The position numbers were made by a program, and so were the translations under genes. The notes below the pieces were generated by a model. It was not told where the DNA came from, ran no database searches, and was given only the letters and a program-made list of their open reading frames with translations. This document shows, piece after piece, positions 9,601 through 19,748 of a stretch of 64,000 nt of DNA. Location: the NCBI GenBank assembly GCA_016647705.1, contig CM028339.1:24095803-24159802 (forward strand), given 5' to 3'. The stretch is from Eucommia ulmoides (taxonomy: Eukaryota; Streptophyta; Magnoliopsida; Garryales; Eucommiaceae). Every line of letters starts with the position of its first letter. The first letter of the stretch is position 1.

Positions 9601-12159
9601 GGCCTGTTGATGCTTTTGATCAGATGAATTTTATTATATTGGGCTTCTTTCGGTTGCCAATTTGCCTTGACAAACAAGATTTTGGGGCTGCCATATTCCT
9701 TATTTACCGATAAAGGATGTGAAGATGACGATCCATCAATCGACCACGAGTGATTTTTTTTTGTCTTTCTTTGTTTTGTTTATGGAATTATTTAAATGTG
9801 AATGTTGATCTAAACTTCAAAGATTTATGATTATTGGCTCAATATTTTTTTTTCAATGAATTTGCATAATGACACATGTATTTTGTTAATTAGACTCACA
9901 TATATAAAAATATATATTTATTTAATAACGTGTCCCCACCGTGTCCATTTTGGGATTTTTTGATAAATTTTGATGTCACGATGTCCATGTTGCATGTCCA
10001 TGCTTCATTTTATATTTCTAAGAAGTAATCACCAATCACCTAATTTTTGTGAATATAATAACCAGAAGAAGAAATCAACTATCCACGTGATCCCTTTAGC
10101 AAAATTTTGTGGAACCATCGACTGTGATTTTGTCAAAAAATCAAAATTTGTACCATAAAACCTTTCGCATGTTTTCTGAAAATAATGATTGTAGGTATAG
10201 CTAATGACTAATGTTAGATTATCCAACTTTAAGGACAATAGATTTAAGCTTCAACATCGCAACCATTGAAAAAAATGGATGTTCCTCTCACCTTCCACCA
10301 ATATATGGGCAATCATAAAAAATACTTACAAAACCACAATGCTGCTAAGTCCTAGCTCATTTCGGGTTGAATGTTTCATGATTTCGATATTAATATAATT
10401 GTAGACATTATATTCAATAGAAAATATTTCCCAGCAGTAAATCACATGGAAGTACACATGCAAAGATGATGTAACAATTAAAAAACACACAAAATAAAGC
10501 AGAAGAATGTGGCCCAAACTTACCATGGGGCTTTCTTTTCACCGATGACGAGGCAGGAACATTCTTAGTATCATCAATAACAATTCCATTGTCATCAGGT
10601 AAATCATCCCCCGTAACACCAACAAGGGGTTCCTGCTTCGACATTTGCACTTCAGTTTTACCACCACTATCACCAACTTCGTTGGAACTAAACTTTAAAT
10701 CCGTTTGTTTGCTCTCTGACACATCCTCCTCCATGGAATCATCTCCAGAACTTCTATCTAAATTTAACCTTTCTGGAGAACCTGCATCACCATTGTTACT
10801 TTTCCTGCCACTCTCTGTGTTTTCAGCAATCTCATCAGCTCTTTTTACAACGGATTCCTTGTTCACATATGGTTCTTCAACATCCATTGAATGTAAGCCA
10901 CTGTTAGAAATAACACTGCTTGGTCCTGGAATCACCATCTCAGGCTTAACATCTAGTTCTAATTTGTCAACATCAGCAATTACAATATCCTTTAGTTCAT
11001 TCTTTTCATTAATTGAAAGAGAATCAGAAGAAATAGAATCAGATTTTACTTGTAACCCTAAAACGGGGCTGACCTCAGACACCTGGTTGTGATCAGATGA
11101 GTTGAGCTCAGCATCTTTGTGCTGGAACTTCAAAACCTCATTCTCCATCTGGGGCTCCCTCTGGATTTCAACTTTCTGAATATTTTCTTCATTCAAACTT
11201 ACTTCAGACACAACACTTGCACTTACCTGGACTACCTGCTCCTTTGCCACCCCAGCAGGATCACTGTCACCTATTAGTTGCGCTTCTAAAACACTTTCTT
11301 TACCCAATAAATTCATGCCATCATCTATGTCAAAAGGACTGGTATCATTATCTAACAATTTACTTCCATTATCACTTTGATGGACCATGTCCTCAGTTGT
11401 TTCAGAAACAAATGACACAGCCCTTCCATCTTCTGAATGAGCGATGACATTATCCAGCAATTTGCTTCCCTTATCACCTTCATCTATTGTGCTCTTGGTT
11501 GTTTCTGTAACAATTGGCTTGGTCTTTGCATCTTCAGAATGAGTGATATTGTCAGCGAATAACTTATTTCCCTCATCACCTGGACCATCTATGTCCTTGG
11601 TTGTTTCTAAAACAATTGACTCACTCCTTGCATTTTCTGAATGAGTGATATGATCATCCGATGACTTATTTCCCTCATCACCAGGATCCTCCATGGCCTT
11701 AGCTGTTTCTGCAACAATTGGATCAGTCTTTGCATCTTCAGGATGAATCGTATGATCATCCGACAACTTATTTCCCCCGTCACGAGGATCCTCTATGTCC
11801 CTAGTTGTTTCTGCAACAATTGACTCAGTCCTTGCATCTTCAGGATGGATTATATGATTATCCAACAGCTTATTTCCATCATCACCTTGATCCATTGCGT
11901 CCATGGTTGTTTCCGCAACAATTAGCCCAATTGTTGCATCTTCAGATGAAACCTCAGCTTCGGGAGCACCATCAATTCGATTTTCAACATTTTCATCAGT
12001 ACTCTCATTTTCATTGCGTATTGCTTCATCCAACCGCTTTATCAAATCATCCTTCAAACCTCTTGTTGGTAACTTCCTTCGTTTGAGTTCTTCTTTTAGC
12101 TCTACTACCTTCCATTGATCAATTGGTCTATTGTCGAGAATTGGATATTCTGATGGCAT
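6605..12159 (-). CDS. ACINUS: ACINUS orthologue, SAP domain and RSB-motif splicing protein, 811 aa
   Basis: Minus-strand coding exons are 12159-10524, 7615-7418, 7319-7168 and 7054-6605. Splice junctions are canonical and phases are consistent, giving 811 residues. ACINUS anchors SAP18 and RNPS1-type proteins in the nuclear ASAP complex, which acts with the exon junction complex in splicing and expression control. A SAP domain sits at about residues 10-47 (DQWKVVELKEELKRRKLPTRG), followed by an acidic region with six 34-residue repeats (76-279), a basic RQRRWNSEG motif at about 556-564, an RRM-like fold at about 624-703 (HCYVTYSSVEEA, NLQWPPNGGK), a proline-rich linker and the C-terminal RSB motif at about 773-805 (PIVTLDDIFRKTRATPRIYY). 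The ATG at 12159 is chosen because MPSEYPILDNRPID matches the conserved plant N-terminus; upstream codons belong to the 5' UTR. Intron 3 is enlarged by a hAT insertion. Known plant homologues are shorter, mainly because of the repeats. Confidence 0.93.
7055..7167 (-). other. Short ACINUS intron with a 14-base G run in the transcript
   Basis: This 113-nt intron separates the exons 7319-7168 and 7054-6605 (GTATGT donor, TGCAG acceptor). The plus strand carries 14 consecutive C at 7110-7123 next to an A-rich/CA-rich block, so the pre-mRNA has a 14-base G run within a very short intron. Confidence 0.75.
8300..9460 (+). pseudogene. hAT transposase remnant (catalytic core and dimerisation region)
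   Basis: Discontinuous coding traces in several frames match plant hAT transposases. A CIMHTLNLALKNIC segment (about 8308-8350) is followed by EECNWIMDVSNEVMMIKNFI and, after a frameshift, by a region like ...LKRFQLIKHGLQTMAISEKW (about 8537-8602). A PIYDILRMADRDKPCLQLIY segment lies at about 8706-8765. The C-terminal dimerisation region survives near 9316-9420 (QPSPSSCCERNWSTYSF, then RKNKLAPQCAEDLVF). Stops and frameshifts separate the pieces, so no functional protein is made. It is encoded opposite to the host gene. The N-terminal BED finger was not found. Confidence 0.8.
9578..9602. repeat. Poly-G tract next to T-rich and (TG)n DNA
   Basis: A run of 17 G, a T and about 8 more G follow T-rich and (TA)n/(TG)n sequence (9503-9577) within the hAT element. 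Such a homopolymer could be an expansion or a sequencing-sensitive site; its exact length should be treated with caution. Confidence 0.8.
11323..11934 (-). repeat. Coding minisatellite, six 102-bp (34-aa) units in ACINUS
   Basis: Six consecutive 34-residue units occupy residues 76-279 of ACINUS. Each follows the pattern (I/V)xETT...D.GDxGNKLxDxxIxHxEDA. All units are exactly 34 residues, so each is 102 bp and the reading frame is kept. The units are acidic and look disordered. They differ by substitutions only, with the last unit (ending FDID) the most diverged. Confidence 0.9.
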
Positions 12160-12856
12160 TTTCCTGTTCCAAAGTTCCTTTTCCACAATACTCAACCTAG
12201 TATATCAAAAAGGGGCCACAATGAAAATGAACACTCAACCGAAAAGACATCAAGAAATCCATAGAAGAGATAACACACACAGATTGAAATTGACATCCAA
12301 TGTTGGGAGTAGGCGCACACGCGGGGGGGGGTGGGGTGGGGGGAATCCTTCCCAAAAATGCCAATAAACATCAGAATACAAATTACTAATATACTGGACT
12401 GCTAGGAAAGATGAAACCAACCTCAAGACTATTTCCTGATACAAGTATCAACTACAAAAATGTTCTAATAATTCAGTGATTGTTATTGCAACTACAGGAA
12501 TACATGCGGTAGATGAAATCTTATCATATTACTGCAGCTCACAGCTACTGCCATTTGCCAGTTACCACTACGACAATCAAAAAGACCTCCAAGGCATAAA
12601 AGACTAACATGTGGATCAGAAACACATTGTAGAACATCTGAACCCTTGGCGGTATATCAACAACAAAAAGTTAGCAAACTAAGGAAGCAAGCAAAGCGTA
12701 CTCGTGCATAATGAACAGTTTAAGCTACAAACGGATTGCTATAGCAAAATAATCCCAAGTGTCGGGTAACACGACAACAGCCAGAAAGAATGAACAAACA
12801 TATTGGATACAAATTAAACTAAGAACGATAAATGGAAAAAGCGAATGAGTACTCAC

Positions 12857-13150
12857 AGTGTGTTCAACTTTGCAGTAGTCAAAATTCGGTTTAGTTCCAC
12901 ACTTGCGATGAACGTGTAGATAAATAAAGCCCTGATTTCATTAGAACACAAGAAGCAACTATCAGGAATAAAGGAAGAAACGTAAAAATCTAGAAAAACG
13001 AACACATCGAAAAGCAAGCAAAACGGAAACAGATATCGACGCAGGGCACGAAATCTCCCTCGAATCGATTTACTGAAAACAAATTGATGGAATGGGAATT
13101 GGAAGAACAAGAAAACGAGTGAAGTTGTGTCGCTTTAGAGAGAGAGAGGG
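12857..13150 (-). other. ACINUS 5' UTR exon
   Basis: On the minus strand a GT donor (ACACT/GTGAGT, boundary at 12857) upstream of the coding exon pairs with an AG acceptor at 12198-12197 (ACTAG/GTTGAG). The first 37 bases of the second exon precede the ATG at 12159. This implies a leader exon ending at 12857 and a 660-nt intron in the 5' UTR. The upstream limit is approximate. Confidence 0.6.
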
Positions 13151-13175
13151 GGAGAATGACCTATTTTAGGGTTTT
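13135..13175 (-). promoter_or_regulatory. GA tract and telobox-like motif at the ACINUS 5' end
   Basis: Near the presumed transcription start there is a (GA)n tract (13136-13156 on the plus strand) and, on the minus strand, AAAACCCTAAAA (13166-13175), a telobox-type element. Teloboxes and GA/CT tracts are common in leaders and promoters of plant housekeeping and RNA-processing genes. The motif is seen directly; its function is inferred. Confidence 0.4.
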
Positions 13176-14999
13176 GCTCTTTTCCGATTGCATTCGTTCA
13201 GAAAGAAGTTGGATGAGACGAGTCACGAGAGGGTTGGTTGTCGCAAGATACGCCGAAGAGGTTATTATTGTTAAGGGTAATGATAGGGGGGAGAGAGGAA
13301 TTCTTTGTTTTGTTGAAATTAGTCACCAATGCCCGTTTGGTTAACTTTTATATGTTTCACTCTCACAAAATTAAAAATAAATAAATAATGTTAATGATTT
13401 TTTAAAAAAAATGAGGATTTTTTAATAGTGATATTTTTATTATTTCACTAATCAAGTTAGATAAAGAAAAGAAGTCTTAGTAAGAAGTAGTACTACATTT
13501 CTTCTCCCTTTTTTTTTTTTTTTTTTTCACCCCGACTTTTTATTCTGTTTTATTTTATAGAGACCAAGGTCCGTAGAGAGAGTTTTCAAAAGACGAGTTA
13601 GGGATGGGGAGGGGAGGCTCTCAAAACCAAACTGATCGTAATGGATGTCAGCTCAATCTGAAAAAAATTATGCAAAAGCTTTATAGAATGATTATGAAGC
13701 TATGCAACCAGAAATTGATCATTATGATTGAAGTTATATACTCTATAATATAATGTAGGCCTTATCCACACAAGTCATGAAGAACATACGAAAGCTTTTG
13801 AATCTTCTTTTCGAGCACTAGAACGAAACCCATTCTTACCACAACTTTTGAAAATTTTGATTGTGATCTATCATTGCGTGCGACTATCTCCACTATTTTA
13901 TATGTTTCACTCTCACAAAATTTAAAAAAATGATGTTAATGATTTTTTAAGGAAAATGAGTTTTATTTAACACGTGGTCTTCTAATAATGATTATTTTAT
14001 TATTTCACTAAATTTAAAATATTTTTTCTTAATTTTTTCTAATTATTTGTCTGAAATATGAGTGAGAAAAACATCTGTCCTTAATGGAAGTAATAAAATA
14101 ATAAAAATATCCGTATTAGAATAACATATATTACCCCCAAGAGGTGTTAATCTTGTTGGCAAGAGAAGATGCTCCATTTTTTTGTCTACTAAGAAGCACT
14201 TCAGGAATTAAATTTTGAATTTAATCATGAATGCACCAAGCCGATATAGAGGAGTACGCACTTAAGATCACTCGGTGAGATCATTAGTTGAGGTGCATGT
14301 AAGTTAGCTCGAACACACTTTACGAAAAAAATAAAATAAAGAGAGAACATATGCTGAGCACAACTAATCTTTCATCCAAAATCCTTAATATTTTTAATTT
14401 TGTGAAATTGAAAAAATGTCCAAATTGACAAATCTCGATGTTCACATCAACACTACCCCATACTTTAGGAACCAATATTGTAATTTTCCAAAGAAAAAAT
14501 AGTTATCTTTAGGGATCAAAACAGTTCGGTTTTAGGCTAGTTTCACTAAAAACTAAAAGCAAAACCAAAACTGTCAGGTATATGACAAACCCAAAATTGA
14601 ACCGTAAACTAACGGTTTTTCAGAAGTCGCTTTTATAACTGAACTACTTAATTTTATATAAAACCAAAATCGAAATTACAAAACCACATTAAGATTTTTG
14701 ATATATTTATTAATTTTCTCTAACTAAAATATAGAACATAAATTCCAAATAAATCAATACCAAACGACAAAATCATTAATTGTTACAATAAACATCCTAA
14801 ATATAATTAAAATATAACACATGAAGTTACATCAAAGGGATCTGATATTAAAAACAACAGATTTATGTAACAAAATATATAAAATAAATAAATCACAATT
14901 AATATTCAATTTCTGAAAGTCGGATCTATCTGTATTAATATTAAAACAATAAAGCTAGCAATACTAAACATATTTTTTTTTTAAATGATTACCACTTCT
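13151..14999. other. Intergenic AT-rich DNA with a 110-bp direct repeat
   Basis: No gene is supported. A block of about 110 bp at about 13347-13456 (TATATGTTTCACTCTCACAA..., TTAATGATTTTTTAA, ...TATTTCACTAA) recurs at about 13893-14010, about 546 bp apart. Such spacing can mark a degraded element or a segmental duplication. The remainder is low-complexity or anonymous. Confidence 0.5.
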
Positions 15000-16333
15000 G
15001 ACATTTTTGTCTCAAAGCTGGTAGTTTCAAAGAAGTAATTTAAGTAGGCTCTTCCGAAAGCGTCTGAACACGAATAGTATCAACATGGGAAAATCAATTA
15101 TCTCAGAAGTGACACAAATGTCTCATTTCTAACAATATTCACTCAGAAGATCTTTGATAGAATAGTGCTCTTCGAATTTTTAAGATTGAATCTAATCTCA
15201 AGACTCTAGGGGAGCTCTGATTTGAATCTAGGAGATAGTAAGATTCAAATTAGTATGTGAAATCGAAAAGCGAAATCTCATGGGCAAAATAAGATAATTG
15301 TTTGAGAGAAAACAGTGGAGTAGCAAAAAATTGATGTGGTCCAAATTCCTTCACTAGTAAGCGACCATTGCTGGTCTTTCATCTTATAAAGATTGCCCAG
15401 GATTCAAAATCCTAGACCCCCTGCTTTGTATTTATACTCTGAATCTCGAACTTCTTAAGTTTAATATTACTACCCATTACTTTTTCAAGAACTCTTATAT
15501 CTTCAGTTTTCTATTCTAGGTGACCCATTAGGTTAATTACAAAAGCTGGATAGCAGATATAGTTAATTAATTATCTATTTTACTAATCAATTTATCAATA
15601 AATATCAGAACAATTCTAATTTCGTCCTTCCAAAAGAAAACTATTTTTTCCTTGAGGCATTTCCTTCGATTAGCCAAGTCTACTCACATATCACAACCAT
15701 GTCCAGTTGGTAAAAATTTAACCAATAGAACCTCCTCATGTATGATATATGTATTATATGATCTCTCTATCTTTATACCTAAAAAGACCAAGAGGGTATG
15801 ATTAAGTAAAAAAAAAAAAAAACTCGAATCATGCGTATTTTGATTAATAATATAATTCATTGTGATACCGATTAGAATCTCATCCCAATTACCACACTAC
15901 TCTGGCTAAAGATTTGGGTGAATTATATTAATCGTATCACATATGACTCATCTATTTTGCTAAGAGGGGTATATTCTTATCTTGTAAACTAATATATTCA
16001 CATATAGGACTCCCTATACCCAATGAAAACCTTTGAAGGTTCGTGACTAGAGTACAATACTTAGTATTATCAAAATATAGCAACTCAGACATGTAATGTA
16101 CAACAACTCAATTCAAAAGATCATAAATACATTCACACCTCAGACATCCTATTTTGGCTAGGACAAAACTACCATCAGACATTCAACTCAATATCCATAG
16201 TCTCCAATACTATTGATATAATTAAAGAATAATATCAAAAATATATTTTACTAATGCTTGGGATTAAAATATTTTACAGATATAAAGCCTAAATATAATA
16301 TTACAAGATTGACTATAGGCCATACATATAACA
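15000..16333 (-). mobile_element. Probable copia 3' LTR (minus orientation)
   Basis: On the minus strand the copia coding remnant is followed by a purine-rich AGTGGGAGAT tract and then TGTTATATGTATGGCC at about 16333. This is the polypurine-tract/LTR-start arrangement of plant Ty1-copia elements. The LTR then extends leftward, but its far end and target duplication could not be located, so 15000 is only an estimate. Confidence 0.45.
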
Positions 16334-16672
16334 ATCTCCCACTAGCATTATAGCCAATTGGAATAATATCTTATAACCATCTTTATAAGATGTCAATCTA
16401 ACTAATGTAAAGTCATAGTTTACTTTCTTAATGTCGACATCATTCATCTCGATGATTTTGCGAATCAAATAGAAGTGTCACTTTGTGTGTTGAGATTTCT
16501 CTCGAGATCTTGGTTTCCTTACTTGAGCTATAGCACCATTGTTGTCACAATACAAAGGTATGTGTGACTCAAAGGTTAAAATCACCTGAAGTTCAATAAT
16601 GAACTTCTTAATCCATACACATTTCTTAGATACGTCGAAAGTGACAATATACTCGGTCTCAGTAGTAGAATA
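16334..16672 (-). pseudogene. Ty1-copia polyprotein remnant (RNase H C-terminal part)
   Basis: The minus-strand translation gives a region matching the copia RNase H tail: TETEYI, then KKCVWIKKFI, PLYCDNNGAIAQ and KPRSREKSQH, ending at an in-frame stop, with a degraded continuation (LIRKIIE, then KVN). The conserved acidic residues of the DNNGA motif remain, but the piece is broken at 16673 by the start of a family A LTR. The rest of pol is absent. Confidence 0.8.
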
Positions 16673-17469
16673 TGTTAGCCCACAGGTCTACCCAAGAGGG
16701 GGTGAATTGGGTAGTTATAAAAATTTAAAGAAATAATTTACCAATCAAATTAATCACCAATTTCTCTAATCGGTTGTTTTTCTTAAGTTATAATGCAAAC
16801 GTGTTTATCTAAATACACAACCAAATAAGTAGAGATAGAGAAATCAAACACACAGATTTATCCTGGTTTGGCAAGTTACCCTTGTTTAAGTTCAATCCCA
16901 TGATCTCCAGAGGGGATTTTTCAATCCACTAAACTTGATCCATTTCCCAAGTAGAAACCAAACCGTTACAATCCTTTTCACAAGTTTAGGACTAACCTAA
17001 TTCTTTTACCAGGCTTAAAATCAAACCTTTACAATTTACTTTTTACCAGACTCAGAAATAACCTAATTCTTTTGCAGATTAAGAATTAAACCTATCTATC
17101 TTTTTATTATGCTAAAGACTAACCTAATTATTTTATAGGTTGAGAATCAAACCTACCTTTTTAATAAGCTAATGACTAACCCTGATTAAATACTGACCCA
17201 ATATGTTTAATCCCCTCACACTCACATAATACAAAAATATAACTTTTCTTCTCACAGGAGGTTCTATCACCCCAATTCAATATATGCTCAATCAATGTCC
17301 TGATGTACTATGTGATAAAATTACGTGAGAATATGAATCTGATTATAATCCATTAAAGCACCAAGATTACGTAAATTACATTATCAGACAAAAATTGTTT
17401 CATAAGATATTTCAAGATATTCAAATAGAAAATGGTTTTCTTTAAACAGATTATTATGAGCTCATACAA

Positions 17470-17501
<32 letters not shown>

Positions 17502-18720
17502 GTAAAGCACAGAATGTAGAGCACGTAAAGTAATCGAAGAGATCTCACCGAAGTTTCCTTGAAAATCGTAGAGACAAAAGTGTAGCGCAAAAATAGATGA
17601 TAAAATGATAAAAGTTTCGATCAAGAATTTCTTCAAAAATCTCTCTCAAACATATATTTCAACAAAAATGATTTTCTCTTTTAAAATAGTTGATATTAAA
17701 CTCTTGTACTTGATTATTTTTTCTCAAAAACGTAGGTATATATATATATATATAATTTAAACAATAGCTACAACGGCTATATTTTGAAAAATAAGCCCAT
17801 AAATATCATATGTTGACCCCATATATCAAAACCTTTTAAATATGAAATGTTTGACCCGAAAATACACTTTTAAAACTCCCAATTTAGTCCCAAAAGGATT
17901 TTTATTCAAACCCCTTAAAGATAGAAAGTAGTTTTTCCAGTAAATCTCATAAAATCAGATAAAATATGGAGTAAATCATAAGATCTTCAAAATATAAGGT
18001 ATATCCATAAAAATCAGTCAAAAACCATTTAAATAAGATATTCCAATGTTCAAAACCATAAAATTAGAGTAGAAGATCTTAAAAAATGTTCTAGTCAAAC
18101 TTCAAATATTTACCACATCAGTCATCTAGCCTACTAAGATGTTGACCGTTTAGACCTTTAACAACTCAATTTATAGCCATTGTACACTTATCGATCAATC
18201 ATGTGGTCAACCATTTTAGGCTCTAAATCGATCGTTCAATCAACCGGTCAATCAATTAGCCTAAAACGCCCAAAATATAATTCCTGAATCATTCAGTCGA
18301 CCATTCTTTTACTCGATCGATCGTTCAGGTCGAAAATCCATTTTTTTTTAAAAAAAAAAAAATACTTTATTGATTGAGTTTTTAGGAAAAACATTTGCAC
18401 ATATGAATTTATCACTTTTTTTCACTTTTAAAAAATATTTCAAGTTAGTTATAAGAGTCGTGCGTAATCCTAATCGGATTGCATTAAGAGAAGAAAAAAA
18501 GTTGAGGTGTTTTTAATTAGAAATACAAAAAAACTTCTTTGCTAAAAAAATATTTTACATTTTCATTGCAACCATCTTTATCTTTCAAAAAATATCATCT
18601 TGAAAATCATTCTTTTTCTCATTTGCTCAATCGGAACTCAAATATGAAATCACTCAATAAAAATATTAGTTCCATAAAACATTAATGTTAATTTGTTTAT
18701 CAAAACATCTAAGGTCAACA
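16673..18720 (-). mobile_element. Family A LTR, copy 1 (about 2.05 kb)
   Basis: On the plus strand it begins TGTTAGCCCACAGG at 16673 and ends GGTCAACA at 18720. On the minus strand, its sense orientation, it therefore runs TGTTGACC...GGCTAACA. It shares with the other copies the CTACCCAAGAGGGGGTGAAT block near the edge, a series of ACC(T)AATTCTTTT/CAGG repeats (about 16980-17200), a (CA)n tract and a region of GGTCAACC/CGATCGATC words (18130-18320). No matching target duplication was found (GAATA left, AAATT right), so this is not a clean solo LTR. It interrupts or abuts the copia pol remnant at 16672. Confidence 0.75.
17470..17502. repeat. (CA)n microsatellite
   Basis: A run of about 16 CA units inside family A LTR copy 1. 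The matching position in copy 4 near 63060 has no such run. Confidence 0.9.
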
Positions 18721-18844
18721 AAATTTTTTAGTATATCTACTTACAAAGTTGCTAAGTTCTCCCCTGTTCATTAGAGAGATTGCGTTAATGATTGATACAA
18801 CACTACCTATTGTAGATGTTTGCAATATGTTATTATTAAAATAA

Positions 18845-18879
<35 letters not shown>

Positions 18880-19748
18880 TTGGCCCTTTCGTGTTGAAAG
18901 TGACATTTATTTTGCCCCAATTATCATCTGATCGTCAACTTACTACTTTACTTACACCCATCTCGGGGAGTTTGACAGTCTTTTTCTTTCTCTTTGATTT
19001 TGGGGCCTCATAAGTTTCGAGATTGACCATTTGTTGTTGTTTTTCTTTACTCATGTTATTTGTTTTACTGATCTTTAGGTATACAAAATCACCTAAAAAA
19101 AAATTTTATGGTCTATCTTTCTGCTTCACCCTCTTAATCATCGAGCTCTCTCCTAGAATTCTAGTCGTTCTCCTCTTATTTGTTTTAATTTCTTCATATT
19201 TCTCTACTTTTGGCTCTAACTGACTGTCAACATGAGATGTTTTTTCCTCCATTGTCTCTGGCCTATGTTGCTAAGGCTTGTTTAATTTCTTCTTCAGGTT
19301 TAGGTGCTTCTTTAGGAGATGTAGCACTCTTTTTCAACACTTTAATGTCTATGTCCTTTTTAGCCAAAAGTAATGTAAAATTTTGGAACTTCTTATCCAT
19401 TTAATCCTTCTGCTGAGTCAAATCTTCTACCAACTCTCTTATTCTATGGTCATGTTCTATTTTTGACTCATGGCTCATCTTCTTTAGCTGGGCCAATTTC
19501 GTTTCCAGCTTAGCTAATTTCTCTCTCATCTTATTTTTTTTCGTTTTTAGGTTCTAACTTTTCTCTTTAAATTTCCTTATTTTCTTTTTCTTTTTTCCAT
19601 TCTCACGCTCCTAAGTTCTGAATTTGGGCTTGGTGTTCATCATTGGCCTTTCTTAATTCATTGTAGTCATTGTTGTCAAGTGGATTTTTACTTTTTGCTG
19701 CACTTTGATTGAAATAATCATAGTTAATCGTATTCGTTCAATTCTCAT
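18721..19748 (-). other. Decayed coding debris and (TA)n between two family A LTRs
   Basis: This stretch lies between two same-orientation family A LTRs. It holds a (TA)n tract (18849-18875) and, on the minus strand, a broken coiled-coil coding trace described separately. It could be the remains of an internal region between LTRs or of an older element. Confidence 0.4.
19264..19745 (-). pseudogene. Coiled-coil coding remnant, probably of a retroelement
   Basis: The minus-strand translation gives NDYNELRKANDEHQAQIQNL, then after frame disruption KMREKLAKLETKLAQLKKMS and HRIRELVEDLTQQKD, a stop, and MDKKFQNFTLLLAKKDIDIK, ending at a stop near 19264. Heptad-like charge and leucine spacing indicate a coiled coil. 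No named family is recognised. Position beside retroelement LTRs suggests a gag-like accessory protein, which is inference. Confidence 0.4.

Larger units (their letters stand above)
7742..10011 (+). mobile_element. Decayed hAT transposon inside ACINUS intron
   Basis: The element is bounded by an 8-bp target duplication, ATATTTCC at 7734-7741 and ATATTTCT at 10012-10019 (7 of 8 match). It has imperfect terminal inverted repeats: left TAGGAAACATGGACA, right (reverse complement) AAAATGAAGCATGGACA. Subterminal GTGTCC-type repeats follow on both sides. Length is about 2.27 kb. It lies antisense to ACINUS in the 2.9 kb intron between exons 12159-10524 and 7615-7418, and carries a broken hAT transposase. 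Near its left side, blocks at about 8053-8130 and 8225-8300 are duplicates (ATTCCGAGAnnAAGCAAAC). Confidence 0.8.

Noticed and set aside
10414..10523. Read-through of ACINUS exon 2 into residues GKFGPHSSALFCVFF
   Set aside because: A consensus GTAAGT donor lies at 10523. Splicing to 7615 restores a codon and gives the conserved KRQRRWNSEG segment; the read-through peptide looks intronic.
12160..12195. A 12-codon N-terminal extension to ACINUS starting from a TTG codon
   Set aside because: The first codon is TTG, not ATG. The segment lies just after a splice acceptor in the 5' UTR exon, and the conserved plant N-terminus starts at the ATG at 12159.
16673..18720. Interpreting family A copy 1 as a clean solo LTR
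   Set aside because: The flanking pentamers (GAATA and AAATT) do not match, and the left flank is a truncated copia coding region.
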